In this document: piece after piece, positions 23,355 to 34,194 of the stretch
How the letters are laid out: each line of letters begins with the position of its first letter
How positions within the stretch are numbered: the first letter of the stretch is position 1
NCBI RefSeq assembly: GCF_019703515.2
Contig: NC_059373.1
Coordinates: 13,932,281-13,996,280, forward strand
Length of the DNA stretch: 64,000 bases
Direction of reading: 5' to 3'
Source of the DNA: Myxocyprinus asiaticus
Lineage: Eukaryota > Chordata > Actinopteri > Cypriniformes > Catostomidae
The notes under the pieces: model-generated
Told to the model about the DNA's origin: nothing
Seen by the model: only the letters and a program-made list of their open reading frames with translations
Database searches by the model: none
Program-made: the position numbers and the translations under genes

Positions 23355-23712
23355 GTGACCCAGGGAACAAAATTAAATGAAAACAAAACAAAAGATTCTC
23401 CTCCCGGTCCTCCCCTCCACCGGGGGATGGAGTGGTCTGCTCACCAGCTCCAGAGAAGCAGGTCTCCTTGCCCCTGGGTCGCCCGTCTCAGGGGGCACTT
23501 CGAAGCCTTCCTCTGGTTCTTAGCGGCCAGCCGTGAGATGGGTGGCATCTGCTTCCTGCACTGGGCACCACGCCGGGGCCGGGCCATGGGGGTGGGCTGC
23601 GGCGGAGCCAGTGTTGTTGTTGCAGGAGGACGCCCTTGGTGACGAGCAGACAGGATGTGGGGTCTTGAGCTGCGCCGGGGCAGGATGTGTTGTATGGCCT
23701 CCGTCTGCTGCT

Positions 23713-24873
23713 TCACCGCGAGAACTGCTGGGCAAAGTCCTCGACGGTGTCGCCGAATAGGCCATCCTGGGAGATGGGGGCGTCAAGGAACCATGCCTTG
23801 TCAGCCTCTCGCATCTCAATCAAGTTGAGCCAAAGGTGGCGCTCCTGGACCACAAGGGTGGACATCGCCTGCCCGAGAGACCACGCTGTGACCTTCGTTG
23901 CCCGGAGAGCGAGGTCGGTCGCTGAGCGCAGTTCCTGCATCAATCCTGGGTCAGAACTACCCTCGTGCAGTTCTTTTAGCACCTTGGCTTGGTGTACTTG
24001 CAGGAGAGCCATGGCGTGCAGGGCGGAGGTGGCTTGTCCAGCGGCACCGCAGGCCTTAGCCATCAGGGATGACGTAAACCTACAGGCCCTGGATGGGAGC
24101 CTCGGGTGCCCGCGCCAGGTGGCGGGCTCTGCGGACACAAGTGCACCGCGAGCACCTTATCCACCTGAGGGATCACCGAATACCCCCTGGCCGCTCCGCC
24201 ATTGAGGGTAGCAAGAGTGGGGGAGCTGAAAGACCGGGACCGGGCAGTAAAAGGTGCCTCTCACGATCTTGTCAGCTCCTCGTGCACTTCCGGGAAGGAA
24301 GGAATGGGGGAGGGCGTGGCCATGGGCGGCGCCCCGAGCCCGGGAACCAATCGTCGAGCCGCGAGAGTTCAGGGGAGAGTGGAGGGTTCCACTCTAGCCC
24401 GATGCTCGCAGCCGTCCAGGAAAGCATGTCCGTCATTTCCACGTCGGCCTGGGACTGGGCACCATTCCCGAAGGAGGAAGCCTAATCGAAGCCTCTGCGT
24501 CCGACTGGACGAGCCCGCTCTCCGATGCTGCGCTCGATATCTCGTCTTCTTCCCGGGCTCCGAATGAGAGGTCGAACTCACCCTGAGACGAGCCAGTGAT
24601 CTCGTCCGAGTGCAAGCGAGCGTGCTGGGGAATGGGAGGGATCCGTGGGGGGATACCCTGCAGAGGTGGTCCCATTGAGGTCCCCAAATCGCCCCCAGTG
24701 CTAACCGGCATGGCCTTATACCCGTAGGTAGAAGAACCGAGGCGGGGAGCTGCTGGGGTGGCTTGCTTTCTTACGAATGCAAGCAGCGACCGCAACGTTG
24801 CCATGGTCATGTTCTCATAATGAGGACAAGACCCATCCTGAATGATGTCTCTGCATGGGCAGCGCTCAGACAC
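23713..24873 (-). pseudogene. DIRS Gag-like protein, broken
   Basis: The N-terminal frame (24433-24873) has GSCPHYENMTMATLRSLLAF and VRKQATPAAPRLG, matching element B. The C-terminal frame (23713-24138) has CRFTSSLMAKACGAAGQATS, LQVHQAKVLKELHEGS and DGLFGDTVEDFAQQFS. The two halves are in different frames with an unclear join between 24138 and 24433. DIRS Gag is thought to package the element RNA. The best support is the parallel arrangement in element B. Confidence 0.7.
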
Positions 24874-25194
24874 GTAAGACAGCGATCGTGGCCATCAGAA
24901 GTGGAGAGATAATGACTGCAACCAGGAATAACACACAAACGGAAAGGCATCTTTAAAAAGACGTTCCGTGTGTGCCGCTCTTTTAGAAAGAAAATATACT
25001 CTTTTTAGAATATACTCTTTTAGTTGTTCTGTCGAAGCGCCCAGGGGCGTTCTCTGCACTCCACGAGTGCAGAGGGGGAGAAGCCACTGAAATGCGCCGT
25101 AGAATCCAGCAGATGAGGTGAATGAACTTCGCGGATGAATACAGTTCAATGAATAGAACCGCTTGGCTCCGAAGAGAAAATCTGAATGAGTGGT

Positions 25195-25363
25195 TGCATA
25201 CCAGCTCCTTTTATACCCGTATGTCTGGGGGAGTGGCATGCAAATTCCACTCACCATTTCTCATTGGCCTTTTTTCAAAAAAGCAGAGGTGTTTGGGGCT
25301 CCCAAGAGTGACCCCTAGTGTCACTACATCGACACAACGTCGAGTGAGTGACAGATAGGGAAC
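25195..25363 (-). repeat. DIRS terminal repeat of element A, with promoter motifs
   Basis: Inverted relative to the left ends of elements B and C. On the minus strand it carries GTATAAAAGGAGCTGG (TATA box) and, further out, the stretch that in B and C holds the octamer and CCAAT palindrome. The outermost bases match the left end of C and of its internal complementary region (GTTCCCTATCTGTCACTCAC when read inwards). Confidence 0.85.
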
Positions 25364-25825
25364 ATAACAATGGTCATAATGGCCAAACGGTTCAAATTTT
25401 GTTTCATCAGACCAGAGGACATTTCTCCAAAAAGTAAGATCTTTGTCCCCATGTGCACTTGCAAACTGTAGTCTGGATTTTTATGGTGGTTTTGGGCCTT
25501 GCTGAGCAGCCTTTCAGGTTATGTTGATATAGGACTTGTTTCACTGTGGAAATAGATACTTGTCAACCTGTTTCCTCCAGCATCTTCTCAAGGTCCTTTG
25601 CTGTTGTTCTGGGATTGATTTGCACTTTCCATACCAAACTACGTTCATCTCTAGGAGACGGAATGCGTTCCTGAGCAGTATGATGACTGCGTGATCCCAT
25701 GGTGTTTATACTTGCATACTATTGTTTGTACAGATGAATGTGGTACCTTCAGGTGTTTGGAAATTGCTCTTAAGGATGAACCAGTCTTTTCTGAGGTCTT
25801 GGCCGATTTCTTTTGATTTTCCCAT
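25364..25825 (-). pseudogene. Tc1 (IR/DR subgroup) transposase, N-terminal fragment
   Basis: The ATG at 25825 gives MGKSKEIGQDLRKDWF. After a frameshift, GSSLRAISKHLKVPHSSVQT and KYKHHGITQSSY follow, the paired-like DNA-binding domain typical of this subgroup. Near the break, WSDETKFEPFGHYDHC contains the first catalytic aspartate (SDE). Everything after it, including the second aspartate and glutamate, is missing. Frameshifts also occur within the remaining part, so it is inactive. Confidence 0.82.
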
Positions 25826-26225
25826 GATGTCAAGCAAAGATGCACTGAGTTTGAAGGTAGGCCTTAAAATACATCCACAGGTACACCTCCAGTTGACTCT
25901 AACTAGCCAATTAGCCTGTCAGAAGCTAATTGGCTAACTGCCTAAAGGCTTGACATCATTTTCTGGAATTTTCCAAGCTGCTTAAAGGCACAGTTAACTT
26001 AGTGAATGTAAACTTCTGACCCACTGGAATTGTGATATAATCAATCAAAAGTGAAACAATCTGTCTGTAAACAAATGTTGGAAAAATTACTCGTGTCATA
26101 CACAAAGTAGATGTCCTAAACGACTTGCCATAACTATAGTTTGCTAATATGAAATCTGTGGAGTGGTTAAAAAATGAGTTTTAATGACTTCAACCTAAGT
26201 GTATGTAAACTTCTGACTTCAACTG
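25364..26225 (-). mobile_element. Tdr1/Sleeping-Beauty-type Tc1 transposon, right half only
   Basis: The right end reads CTAAGTGTATGTAAACTTCT then GACTTCAACTG and is followed by TA. An inner direct repeat (CTTAGTGAATGTAAACTTCT) lies near 25998-26017. Paired direct repeats inside each terminal repeat are the IR/DR arrangement of this Tc1 subgroup. The left half is missing. The break coincides with the outer end of DIRS element A. Confidence 0.88.
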
Positions 26226-26269
26226 TAACGTTTACGGATTGTACTCGTTTACTTCCATTGTACGTTTTT

Positions 26270-26650
26270 TGCTGGAAATTATCATTATTGTTTTCTTTAT
26301 CAGTATTTTTGTCTTGTTTTTCATAAAAAAAATATCTCAAAGAAAAATATTAAATAAACCAAAAATATTCAATAAAAAACATCCCTAAAACAAAATAAAT
26401 TTACCTGAGCAGAATATTAAGATAATTATGAGATATTAAAACTTGCTTTGTTTTTTTTAAGCATAAAACTCATAAAACTCAGGCATGAAACAAGAATAAA
26501 CTATTTGCCAAATTGGGTAAGAAAACTAAACTTACAAAAATAATAAAATTAAACAAAAATGTGAGTTATACAAATGATAGTCAATTTATACTGGGAAATA
26601 CTAAATTCAAGAAAAATCTCCTGAATTATTCAATTATTATCCAAAAATTA
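26270..26650. repeat. Dispersed AT-rich repeat fragment
   Basis: Phrases such as TTTTTGTCTTGTTTTTCATA, AAGCATAAAACTCATAAAAC and TATTTGCCAAATTGGGTAAG resemble the segment at 52190-52400 (GTCTTGTTTTCC and TTAAGCATAAACCCTCAAGT). This appears to be a cyprinid interspersed repeat. It is non-coding and degraded. Confidence 0.45.
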
Positions 26651-26737
26651 TAATAATTTTATCTCTTTGCTCTTCAGTTCTAAAATGTTACTTGCTTTAG
26701 TGATCTAGCTGTATACTATTCTTGTTTAAAATTGGGT

Positions 26738-26905
26738 GTCAGAAGAATCAGAATCAGAATCAGCTTTATTGCCAAGTATGCTTACACATACAAAGATTTT
26801 GTCTTGGTGACAGGAGCTTCCAGTGTACAACAATACAAAAACAATACAAAAACAGCAGCAAGACATAGATAATAATAAAAATAAAAAATAGTTATACACA
26901 TACGT
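26738..26905 (-). mobile_element. LINE-like 3' tail fragment
   Basis: AGAATCAGAATCAGAATCAG followed by CTTTATTGCCAAGTATGCTT is the reverse complement of a common fish LINE tail that ends in a short TGATTC repeat. No coding part is attached. A CA-rich tract (26905-26950) follows. Confidence 0.5.
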
Positions 26906-26952
26906 ACATACACACACAGACACACACATACATACATACACACATACACATA
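26905..26952. repeat. (CA)n-rich microsatellite
   Basis: Interrupted CA and CATA units following the LINE-like tail. Confidence 0.75.
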
Positions 26953-27549
26953 GTACTGTGGCAGTGCTGATATATCTGGCTCCTTTATGGTAAATTGCTT
27001 GTATTTTATCTCATTTGTAAATTTCTTTGGTGCATACTGAATGATTAAATGTAAATATTATCTAACAATACATCTGCTTTTTAAAACCGCTATATAATGT
27101 AGTTTAGTCCCTTTACAACACTGGTTATCAGGATCCTCTTTGGCTCTAATTACACAATGCACTTTGATTTTTTTCAAGCTACATATTGACTAAGATCTGC
27201 TCATCTTGGTCCTCTAATGGTCCTCTCAGAGGGACATTAGGGAGGTTCATCAGAGTGGAAGTTTGTGGTTGACAGAAGTCAATTTGGAGGTTTTGTGTAG
27301 CTTGTGGATTTATAACTATTTAGTGGGTTGTTGTGTAATAATTTGGACAAAATGTACATCACGAGCATTACGTTTCTTCAAATTTTAAAGTGTTATATTG
27401 ATTGCTGTATTAAATGTATTGGGGCGAAATAAATTTTATAATCTTCATGACCTCTTGAAAAGGCAGACCCAAGTTTATCCACTTTAACTATTTTGCCCAT
27501 TTGTAGCCTATTCTTCAACCCATTGACATAACATCAGTTTTGTCAACTC
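26953..27549. other. Non-coding stretch, nothing recognised
   Basis: No gene, RNA or repeat family was recognised. Confidence 0.4.
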
Positions 27550-28012
27550 AAGGAATGTGTATAGGATTCCTATTGGGGTTCATGTCATCATTTGGATCCA
27601 ACCCTGAAGGATCCTAATGCCATCAGAAAAGAGTTCTCTTAAAATCATAAGGACATCCTGTGAATACATTGCAATACAGGACTTTTGAGTCTTATTTGAT
27701 TCTAGGCTCCTATTGGATATTGTGTAATGTTTATCAAACTCTCCTTGTATTGTATTGGAATAATGTCTTCCTACTGGACAATTAATGGGTTTCACTAGAC
27801 TGTTAAAGGGAAGAATTACATTGATGTCCTACTGAAGCAATTTATCCAAATCATGATGGTTCTTATTGGGAATTATTTGTTCTGAAAGAATCCTAAAATG
27901 TTCTAAAAGCAATCATAGGTGTATCCAATGGAAAAATTCTATTAGGATCCTTTAGGATTGGTTCTAAATTCGGACAGAATTTTAAATAGGAGTTCTTTAC
28001 ACATTCCTTTAG
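27550..28012. mobile_element. Candidate MITE with degenerate inverted ends
   Basis: The left end AGGAATGTGTATAGGATTCC matches the reverse complement of the right end (AGGAATGTGTAAAGAACTCC) in most positions. GGATCCT and TCCTA motifs recur inside. It is about 460 bases and non-coding. No clear target duplication was found, so the call is tentative. Confidence 0.4.
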
Positions 28013-29470
28013 GATTTTTGACAACGGTTTCTTGGTAAGATCGCATATAGTGATATTTGTCATTTAACAAATATTGCACTGTAAGTCTAACCTTTTACTG
28101 ATATGCTTGGTACTTGGCCTTCTATTGAAGCTTTTCAGCTGAATTCTTCCAAGCTGTTTGTGGCATACTGAAGCTATGAGAGTTATTGATGTCACAACTG
28201 GAGTGTAACTGAAAGAGGCTAAAATGAGAAAGATATTCTTAGTTTTTACCTGAAATGGAAATGAGATGAAGCTCAAGTCCCTGGCCACAGTGGGTCTTGT
28301 GTTTAAATGCATATAAACAATTCAAACACACTTTGCCCAAGACACCAAATTTTGCAAAGTGCGTTGTTTAAGTGTGTGTATGTGTGCAAGTGGTATACTG
28401 TATATATGCTTATGGATACTCTTCGCAATGCTTATACATGTCACTATGGATTGTGTGAGTGCATGTGAGGTTGTCAGCCAGTGCCTGCCATATTAAAGTG
28501 CATGAGAGTTTATGTGTGTTTGTGTGCTTATGAATATTTAATCCCTGGCATGTCTTGCAGTAGCAGCAGATGGCTTGTCTCTTGCCTTCTTAATGTGCAC
28601 CTGTACCCTCACCACACATATTTAATTAAACCATGTCTGGAGAATCTGAAATCTCCTCAATCTTTCCATCTCTTAAAGTTTTCAGTGGTATGTTCTAATT
28701 TCTTTCATCACATCAGCCATCTTTTCTATATCGCCAAATCAGATTACCCTGCAAAAAATAATTTTCTTAATCAGTACAGTCTTACAGAATGTTTTGAATT
28801 GAGTTTCTTTCTTTCTTTTTTTTTTTTAGTTTTTATTTTTAGTTTTTTTTCTTGTTTAAAGTATTTTTCTGAGTTTTTTATGAGTAATTTTGTGAGGTTT
28901 ATGTATAACCTTTGATGTAAAACTATAAATGAACAGATCAGTAAGTGTCCCCTGCTAAACTCATGTTATGCTGTCTTCAGAGTACATCTGGATTCTGGTT
29001 CGGTGGGTGATGTTCTACCGGAGCTTCTGTCATAGAACTGTATTGATTGTGGTTTAAAGATCTCATTATCATGATGGCGTAAAGACTCAGCCGTATCAGG
29101 TAAAGTCAACATGTCGAATAGTTGTTAGTCATTTATTACCTGCCATTCACAGAGGGTGGACTCCCTGAATAATCACTGAGCACACAGGAAAACGGAAGTC
29201 ACGCATGATTACGTCATGTACAGCTGAGTGAATGGTGACATTACATAGTATAAGTAACAGATGTACAATCACGCCGTTACTCTGTTTGTGAGATTAACAT
29301 TGCTTGTAAATCTTAAAAACCATGGCCACTTATTTGCTCTGTATTTAGCAAAAAGGAGGTGTTGCTACAATTTATAGTGATGTTTTTGGTGTTACTCAGA
29401 GGTCAGGATACAATGGTAATTCTTTTGAAGTGATAATGCTTAATGTGACATTGTCTGATATAAATAAACA
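28013..29470. other. Non-coding stretch, nothing recognised
   Basis: Contains a T-rich tract at about 28804-28860 and no supported gene. A 144-codon frame from 28481 has low-complexity Phe/Ser content and no family features. Confidence 0.4.
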
Positions 29471-29558
29471 CAAAAATTGCTTTCATCTTTTGCTCTTGCT
29501 ACAGTGAATTGGTTGCCCATTAAATGTAACTTGTGTCTGATTTATACATTATTTTATT

Positions 29559-29825
29559 GTGTTAAGAATGATGTTTGTTATTTTCATTCTTTTTCTTTAT
29601 GCAGAAGCAGCGAGTGCAAACATGGGCACTCTAAGCGGGACTCCGGAAGTAAAAGCCATGAGGCTGTCGGTTGCCCTTCCATCACTAAGGGATTTAAGTA
29701 GATTATATTGTGGATTACAGCAAAAAAGTCGGAGAAGGACATTCCCAAGCAGTAAACATTTTTCCACGAGCGAACAGAACTGCTTAAGGAGTTTTCCGGA
29801 CCGCAGCGTCCCACTAATACAGTAA
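29559..29825 (+). other. 88-codon open frame next to a LINE 5' segment
   Basis: The frame starts with MLRMMFVIFILFLYAEAASA, which looks like a signal peptide. A splice-acceptor-like TTCTTTTTCTTTATGCAG lies inside this part (about 29587-29604). The rest (TLSGTPEVKAMRLSVALPSL and a basic stretch) is not recognised. It sits about 55 bases before a sequence repeated at 32735 that leads into a LINE endonuclease. It may therefore be part of a LINE 5' region and not a host gene. Confidence 0.25.
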
Positions 29826-29877
29826 CTGCCTAAAAGTGTGAGCTAACGAATGACTTGATATGTTTGTTCTCACATTG

Positions 29878-30217
29878 GACTTTGAAGGTTATTTTTTGGA
29901 CATTTATGAACTGCAACGTTGCATAACTGAATGAGGTTTTATAATAAAAATATGCTGGTTGATCCTGTGCACAGAAAGTGTTTGATTTTCAATGTTTGTT
30001 TGAGTCCCATTTTTCATTGAAAATAAGTTTAATTGTTATTTTGGATGTTCAAAACTTTGATACAGTGATTTAAGCGAATCAGTGGTTATCAGGTATTTCT
30101 GCTGGGATTGACCCAAGTTTATATATTTTTTTTACAATGCAGCCTAGTCCACCCCATATCCTTGAAGCATGCTGTACTCACTATTACTTATTACCAAGTG
30201 TAGGAGAGTTTGATACA
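29878..30217 (+). mobile_element. L2-like LINE 5' segment, copy 1
   Basis: Shares GGACATTTATGAACTGCAAC, AACAGAAAGTGTTTGA or its variant, and GCAGCCTAGTCCACCCCATA with 32735-33165. The final reading PSPPHILEACCTHYYLLPSV matches the start of the protein that continues into the endonuclease in copy 2. Here it is cut short by the 28S fragment. The 5' untranslated part has a small deletion relative to copy 2. Confidence 0.65.
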
Positions 30218-30221
30218 GAGT

Positions 30222-31055
30222 GGTGGCCCGAGGTTGTCTACGAGTCATTTAGCACCAGGTTCTCCACAAACGTGCGGTGCATTAAGGGAGAGGGGCGGCA
30301 CTTGTCTGGCCTTGCCCAGCCCCATACGGCTCTCTTTGCCGGGCCCTCAGAGGGCTGGCTATCCTGGGCCAATTGGAGTCCAGCGGCACTACGTTATCAT
30401 TACGTTTAGGTGGGATTCTGACTTAGAGGCGTTCAGTCATAATCCCGCAGATGGTAGCTTCGCACCAGTGGCTCCTCAGCCAAGCACACGTACCAAATGT
30501 TTGAACCTGTGGTTCCTCTCATACTGAGCAGGATTACTATTGCAACAACACATCATCAGTAGGGTAAAACTAACCTGTCTCATGACGGTCTAAACCCAGC
30601 TCACGTTCCCTGTTTTATCCTTAATGGGCGAACAATACAATGCTTGGTGAATTCTGCTTCACAATGATAGGAAGAGCCGACATCAAAGGATCAAAAAGCA
30701 ATGTCGCTATGAACGCTTGGCCGCCACAAGCCAGTTATCCTTGTGGTAAGTGACACCTCCTGCTTAAAACCTAAAAAGTCAGAAGGATCACGAGGCTCCA
30801 CTTTCACAGTCAGTATTCATGAATATCAAGATCAAGCGAGCTTTTGCCCTTCTGCTCTGTGGGAGGTTTCTGTCCTCCCTGAGCTCACCTTTGGAAACCT
30901 GCGTTACCATTTGACAGGTGTACCGCCCCACTGTCCCCGGGGTAGGTCGTCGCGGGGGCACCGGGTGCTTGATGCCAGAAGTGAGAGCCCGCCGGGGGCT
31001 CACCTCCCTGCCTCACCGAGTAAGTGAGGAAATGATAAGAGTAGTGGTATTTCAT
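30222..31055 (-). pseudogene. 28S ribosomal RNA 3' domain fragment (pseudogene)
   Basis: Read on the minus strand, this is the last part of a nuclear large-subunit rRNA: CACTTACTCGGTGAGGCAGG, GGGGCGGTACACCTGTCAAA, CTCAGGGAGGACAGAAACCT, AGGATAACTGGCTTGTGGCG, TTTTGATCCTTTGATGTCGG and GGTTAGTTTTACCCTACTGA. The sarcin-ricin loop reads CAGTATGAGAGGAACC, with a C-to-T change in its universally conserved ACGAGAGG. Other substitutions and short gaps are scattered, many at CpG sites. It is a single fragment among transposon pieces, so it is not a working rRNA gene. Confidence 0.93.
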
Positions 31056-31059
31056 CATC

Positions 31060-31770
31060 GGCACCTGTGGGACGAGCCCATGCGGCCTCCCACTGTAGTG
31101 CATCACATGTTTTGCAGATTAACTTGTACTCTTTACCTCCCTGTAAGCTGTACTTCCTGAGGTGTGGATTTAGAATCACCTGACATGTACACAGGAAGTC
31201 CAGACCGAGCAGCATCGGTATATATAACTGGCTATCATCCAGTACATAGATGCTGGCAGTGAGTCGGTATCATGGAGGTGAACAAGCAAACTGGTCTTAC
31301 CCAGGGCTCTACTTTCTTGCCCGTTGGCCATGATAAACTTCTAACCAATGCTGGGATCCAAGAGTTTGCCATCCTTCTTGATTTTCTCCCACAAACTCTT
31401 ACTCATCAGGGTATAAGTGCAACCAGTGTCAACGATGGCATCTCCCCTAATGCCTCTGATTTCCACAGGTACAACTAGGAGATCTGGAACACTGGCAACT
31501 ATGGCCACATCTGCATCATTCCCTCTATCTTGAGCCCTTTCCCTGGCTTCCTTTAGGAACGGTCAGCCAAGGTGGATTGGACCCGGGTCCAGTACTCTTT
31601 AGAGTTGCTCCAGTCTCTTTCAAAGAGCCCGCCTTGACCAATTGTTCAACAGTGAGCACCAAACCCCTCAGACCACTGGCTAGCCTGGGGTTACATGCAT
31701 TAAGGATACGCCTCACTATCTCTTCCTCTGGCATATCAGGTAGCCACTTCAAACACAAACATGATAGTCA
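31060..31770 (-). pseudogene. Ty3/gypsy gag-protease remnant
   Basis: The minus-strand frames include MCLKWLPDMPEEEIVRRILN and CNPRLASGLRGLVLTVEQLV, a capsid C-terminal region. They are followed by a retropepsin core with VDTGCTYTLMS (active-site DTG at about 31422-31430) and YIPMLLGLDFL, the expected second protease motif. The protease would process the element's own polyprotein. The frame is broken at several places. The matching reverse transcriptase lies next door but on the opposite strand. Confidence 0.75.
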
Positions 31771-31819
31771 TAAGCAATGTACCTCAAACCCTGTGTTGGA
31801 ACCTGCACAGTCCAGTCCC

Positions 31820-31928
31820 TGCGTATCCAGAAGTGGGCATGGGACGAGTCAGCATCCAGGGTGAGTTTTAACTTAGCCATCAAGGAAACAGCTGATGAAC
31901 AAGCCCCATGCACACTTCTGGATACGCA
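31820..31928. repeat. 23-bp inverted repeat at a strand switch
   Basis: Bases 31820-31842 (TGCGTATCCAGAAGTGGGCA and on) are the reverse complement of 31906-31928 with one mismatch, separated by 63 bases. It lies between the minus-strand gag-protease and the plus-strand reverse transcriptase, so it probably marks an inversion joint. Confidence 0.85.
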
Positions 31929-31994
31929 ACCAGAAATCGTAAAACCACTGCTCCAGAGGTGGCCATCAGTGTGAATTCGGAAGAGAATTACGAA

Positions 31995-32665
31995 TGTTAC
32001 ATCACATAAGCTTTTGATGATAGACGAGGTTCCAGTGCAGCAAAGAGCTTACAGAGTGTCACCGCAGAAACAAGAGATAATTTCGGAACACATCCATCAT
32101 AGAGCCCTCTTCATCATATTGGGTATCTCCTGTAGTTTTGGTGCCTAAGAAAGACGGATCATTCCAGTTCTGCATAGACTACCGTATGGTAAATGTAAAG
32201 ATGCACCATGATGCTTACCCCAAGCTGCTGGTGCATGAGATTCTAGAGTCCATGCAAGGAGCCCATATATTCAGTTCATTAGACCTACAGAATGGATACT
32301 GGCAGGTCACTATGGATGAGGACAGTAAGAAAAAGATGGCCGCAATAACACACCAGTGGCTATTTCAATTTAAGGCAATGCCGTTTGGGCTGCAAAACAC
32401 TGGCGCTACCTTTCAGTGGCTCATGGAACAGGTGCTTGGGGAACTGAGAGGGTAGATATGCTTTGTGTACATCGATGATGTGGTGGTATTCTCACAGACC
32501 CAAGAGCAGCACCTGTGTGACCTGGAAGCTATTTTCCAAAAGCTTTATGCAGCCCACCTCACATTAAATGTGAAAAAGTGCAGTTTTTTTCTATCCCAAG
32601 AAACATTTTTAGGACATGTGCTGTCTGGAAAGGGAATTAAGGTTGACCCAGCCAATTACACATAC
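31995..32665 (+). pseudogene. Ty3/gypsy reverse transcriptase remnant
   Basis: Begins with MIDEVPVQQRAYRVSPQKQE and [20 protein letters not shown], then [40 protein letters not shown] and [20 protein letters not shown]. After a stop just before 32460 comes [20 protein letters not shown], with the active-site YIDD intact, and [20 protein letters not shown]. The reading stops at the connection region. It lacks RNase H and integrase. It is a different gypsy lineage from the element at 16318. Confidence 0.85.
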
Positions 32666-32734
32666 ACACGACAAATACACACAAACAGAAAACATACAGG
32701 GACTGAAGAGCAGACAGAACAGGATCATGACACT

Positions 32735-33978
32735 TTGAAGTTTATTTTTTTGGACATTTATGAACTGCAACGTTGCATAACTGAATGAGGTTACGGTTAG
32801 AATTATTGATCCTGTGAACAGAAAGTGTTTGAATAATGTAGAATGTGTTTTGCAAATATCTCAGTCAGGTTTTGCTTTATTGGGGGTGTTATTTAGACAA
32901 TACAACATTTGATGTTTCAATCTGCTATTTTTGCAGTGTTTGTTTGAGTCCTATTTTTCACTGAAACTAAGTTTAATTGTTATTTTGGACATTAAAAACA
33001 TTGATTTAAGCGAATCAGTGTTTATCATGGATTTCTGGTGGGATTGACCCAAGGATATATATTTATTTTATTTGACTTTTTTTTTACATTGCAGCCTAGT
33101 CCACCCCATATCCTTGAAGCGTGCTGTACTCACTCTTATTTATTACCAAGTGTAGGAGTGTTTGTTACAACATTATATAGACCACCTGGGCAATATTCTG
33201 ATTTCCTTATAGAATATGCAGATTTTAAGTCAGATCTAGTAATTACTTTGGATAGAGCTTTAATTGTTGGTAACTTCAACATTAACATAAATAATGAAAA
33301 TTAAACATTAGGATTAGCATTTATCAATATTCTGATCTCTGTTGGTGTCAGACAAAATGTGGCAGGACCAACTCATCGCCATTATCATTTGTTTGACTAA
33401 ATTCTGTCATATGAAATCCATGTTGATAATATAGCAATTCTGCCGCAGAGCGATGACATCTCAGAGCATTGCAGTACCTCATCTCTTGCATGCTGCGCTT
33501 AGCTAAGGTCACTCAATCTACAACGCATTATCAATTAGATCTGTCTCAAATACTCAGTATGCCAAAAAGTTCAGAAGAACTTGATGTAGTCAAAGAAAAT
33601 ATGGATAAAATCTTCACTAGCACTCTAAATAGTGTTGCCCCCCTTTTATTAAAGAAAGTTAAAGAGAAAAGCCCCACCCCACGGTACAAAGATCACACTC
33701 ATGTGAGCGCAAGTTGAAGAGTAAAATAAATTAGAATTATTTTGCAATGCATTGAAGGATAGTGTCTCAAGCTACAGACAGGAACTAATAGCTGCCAGAT
33801 CTGCACAATTCGAGCAAACTCATAGTAAATAACCACAACAATCCTAGGTGTTTATTCAGTACCGTGGCTTCAATGATAAGAAACAAAGCTTCAACTGAAC
33901 CAGATATTTGATCACAGCACAGTAGTAGTGACTTTATGAAATTCTTTACTGATAAAACTGGAACCATCAGAAAAAAAA
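32735..33978 (+). pseudogene. L2-like LINE: 5' segment and endonuclease, part 1 of 2
   Basis: After the 5' segment shared with 29878, a frame reads PSPPHILEACCTHSYLLPSV, VFVTTLYRPPGQYSDFLIEY, FKSDLVITLDRALIVGNFNI, the apurinic-type endonuclease that nicks target DNA. Later pieces such as TPRYKDHTHVSAS and KDSVSSYRQELIAARSAQFE, then KFFTDKTGTIRK, match the linker before the reverse transcriptase in L2-type proteins. There are many stops. At 33979 it is interrupted by DIRS element B and resumes at 40294. Confidence 0.78.
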
Positions 33979-34140
33979 CGGAGGAAACGAGACGTTGTGT
34001 CGATGTAGTGACACTAGGGTCACTCTTGGGAGCTCGAGACACCTCTGGTCTTTGATAAAAGGCCAATGAAAATTGGCGAGTGGTATTTGCATACCACTCC
34101 CCCAGACATACGGGTATAAAAGGAGCTGGTATGCAACCAC
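33979..34140. repeat. Left inverted terminal repeat of DIRS B
   Basis: Reads GACGTTGTGTCGATGTAGTG then GACACTAGGG, followed by the CCAAT palindrome GCCAATGAAAATTGGC, ATTTGCAT and GGTATAAAAGGAGCTGG. It is the inverted counterpart of 40125-40293. Confidence 0.9.
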
Positions 34141-34194
34141 TCATTCAGGTTTTATGCTGAGGAGCTGAGACAAGGTCCGGCCATTTCAGCGGGT

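Larger units (their letters stand above)
21778..25363 (-). mobile_element. DIRS-type retrotransposon A (5' part only)
   Basis: Reading right to left: the terminal repeat (25195-25363), Gag, and reverse transcriptase running into RNase H. The element stops abruptly near 21778 in the RNase H region (RGKYVLV), so tyrosine recombinase, internal complementary region and the other terminal repeat are absent. The intact outer end (25363) abuts a Tc1 fragment. Sequence and order closely match element B. DIRS elements integrate through a tyrosine recombinase instead of an integrase and normally leave no target duplication. Confidence 0.88.

Noticed and set aside
22674..24567. Several plus-strand open frames of 75-172 codons
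   Set aside because: They are antisense to the DIRS A Gag and reverse transcriptase. GC-rich composition keeps the opposite frames open, and no protein family features are seen.
28481..28915. 144-codon plus-strand frame as a membrane protein gene
   Set aside because: The hydrophobic content comes from T-rich simple sequence (28804-28860), and there is no domain or splice-site context.
30222..31055. A working 28S rRNA gene
   Set aside because: Only the last domain is present. Conserved positions are mutated, no 18S or 5.8S is nearby, and the flanks are transposon pieces.
30137..31160. Open frames of 71-105 codons over the rRNA fragment
   Set aside because: Coincidental translations of rRNA sequence.
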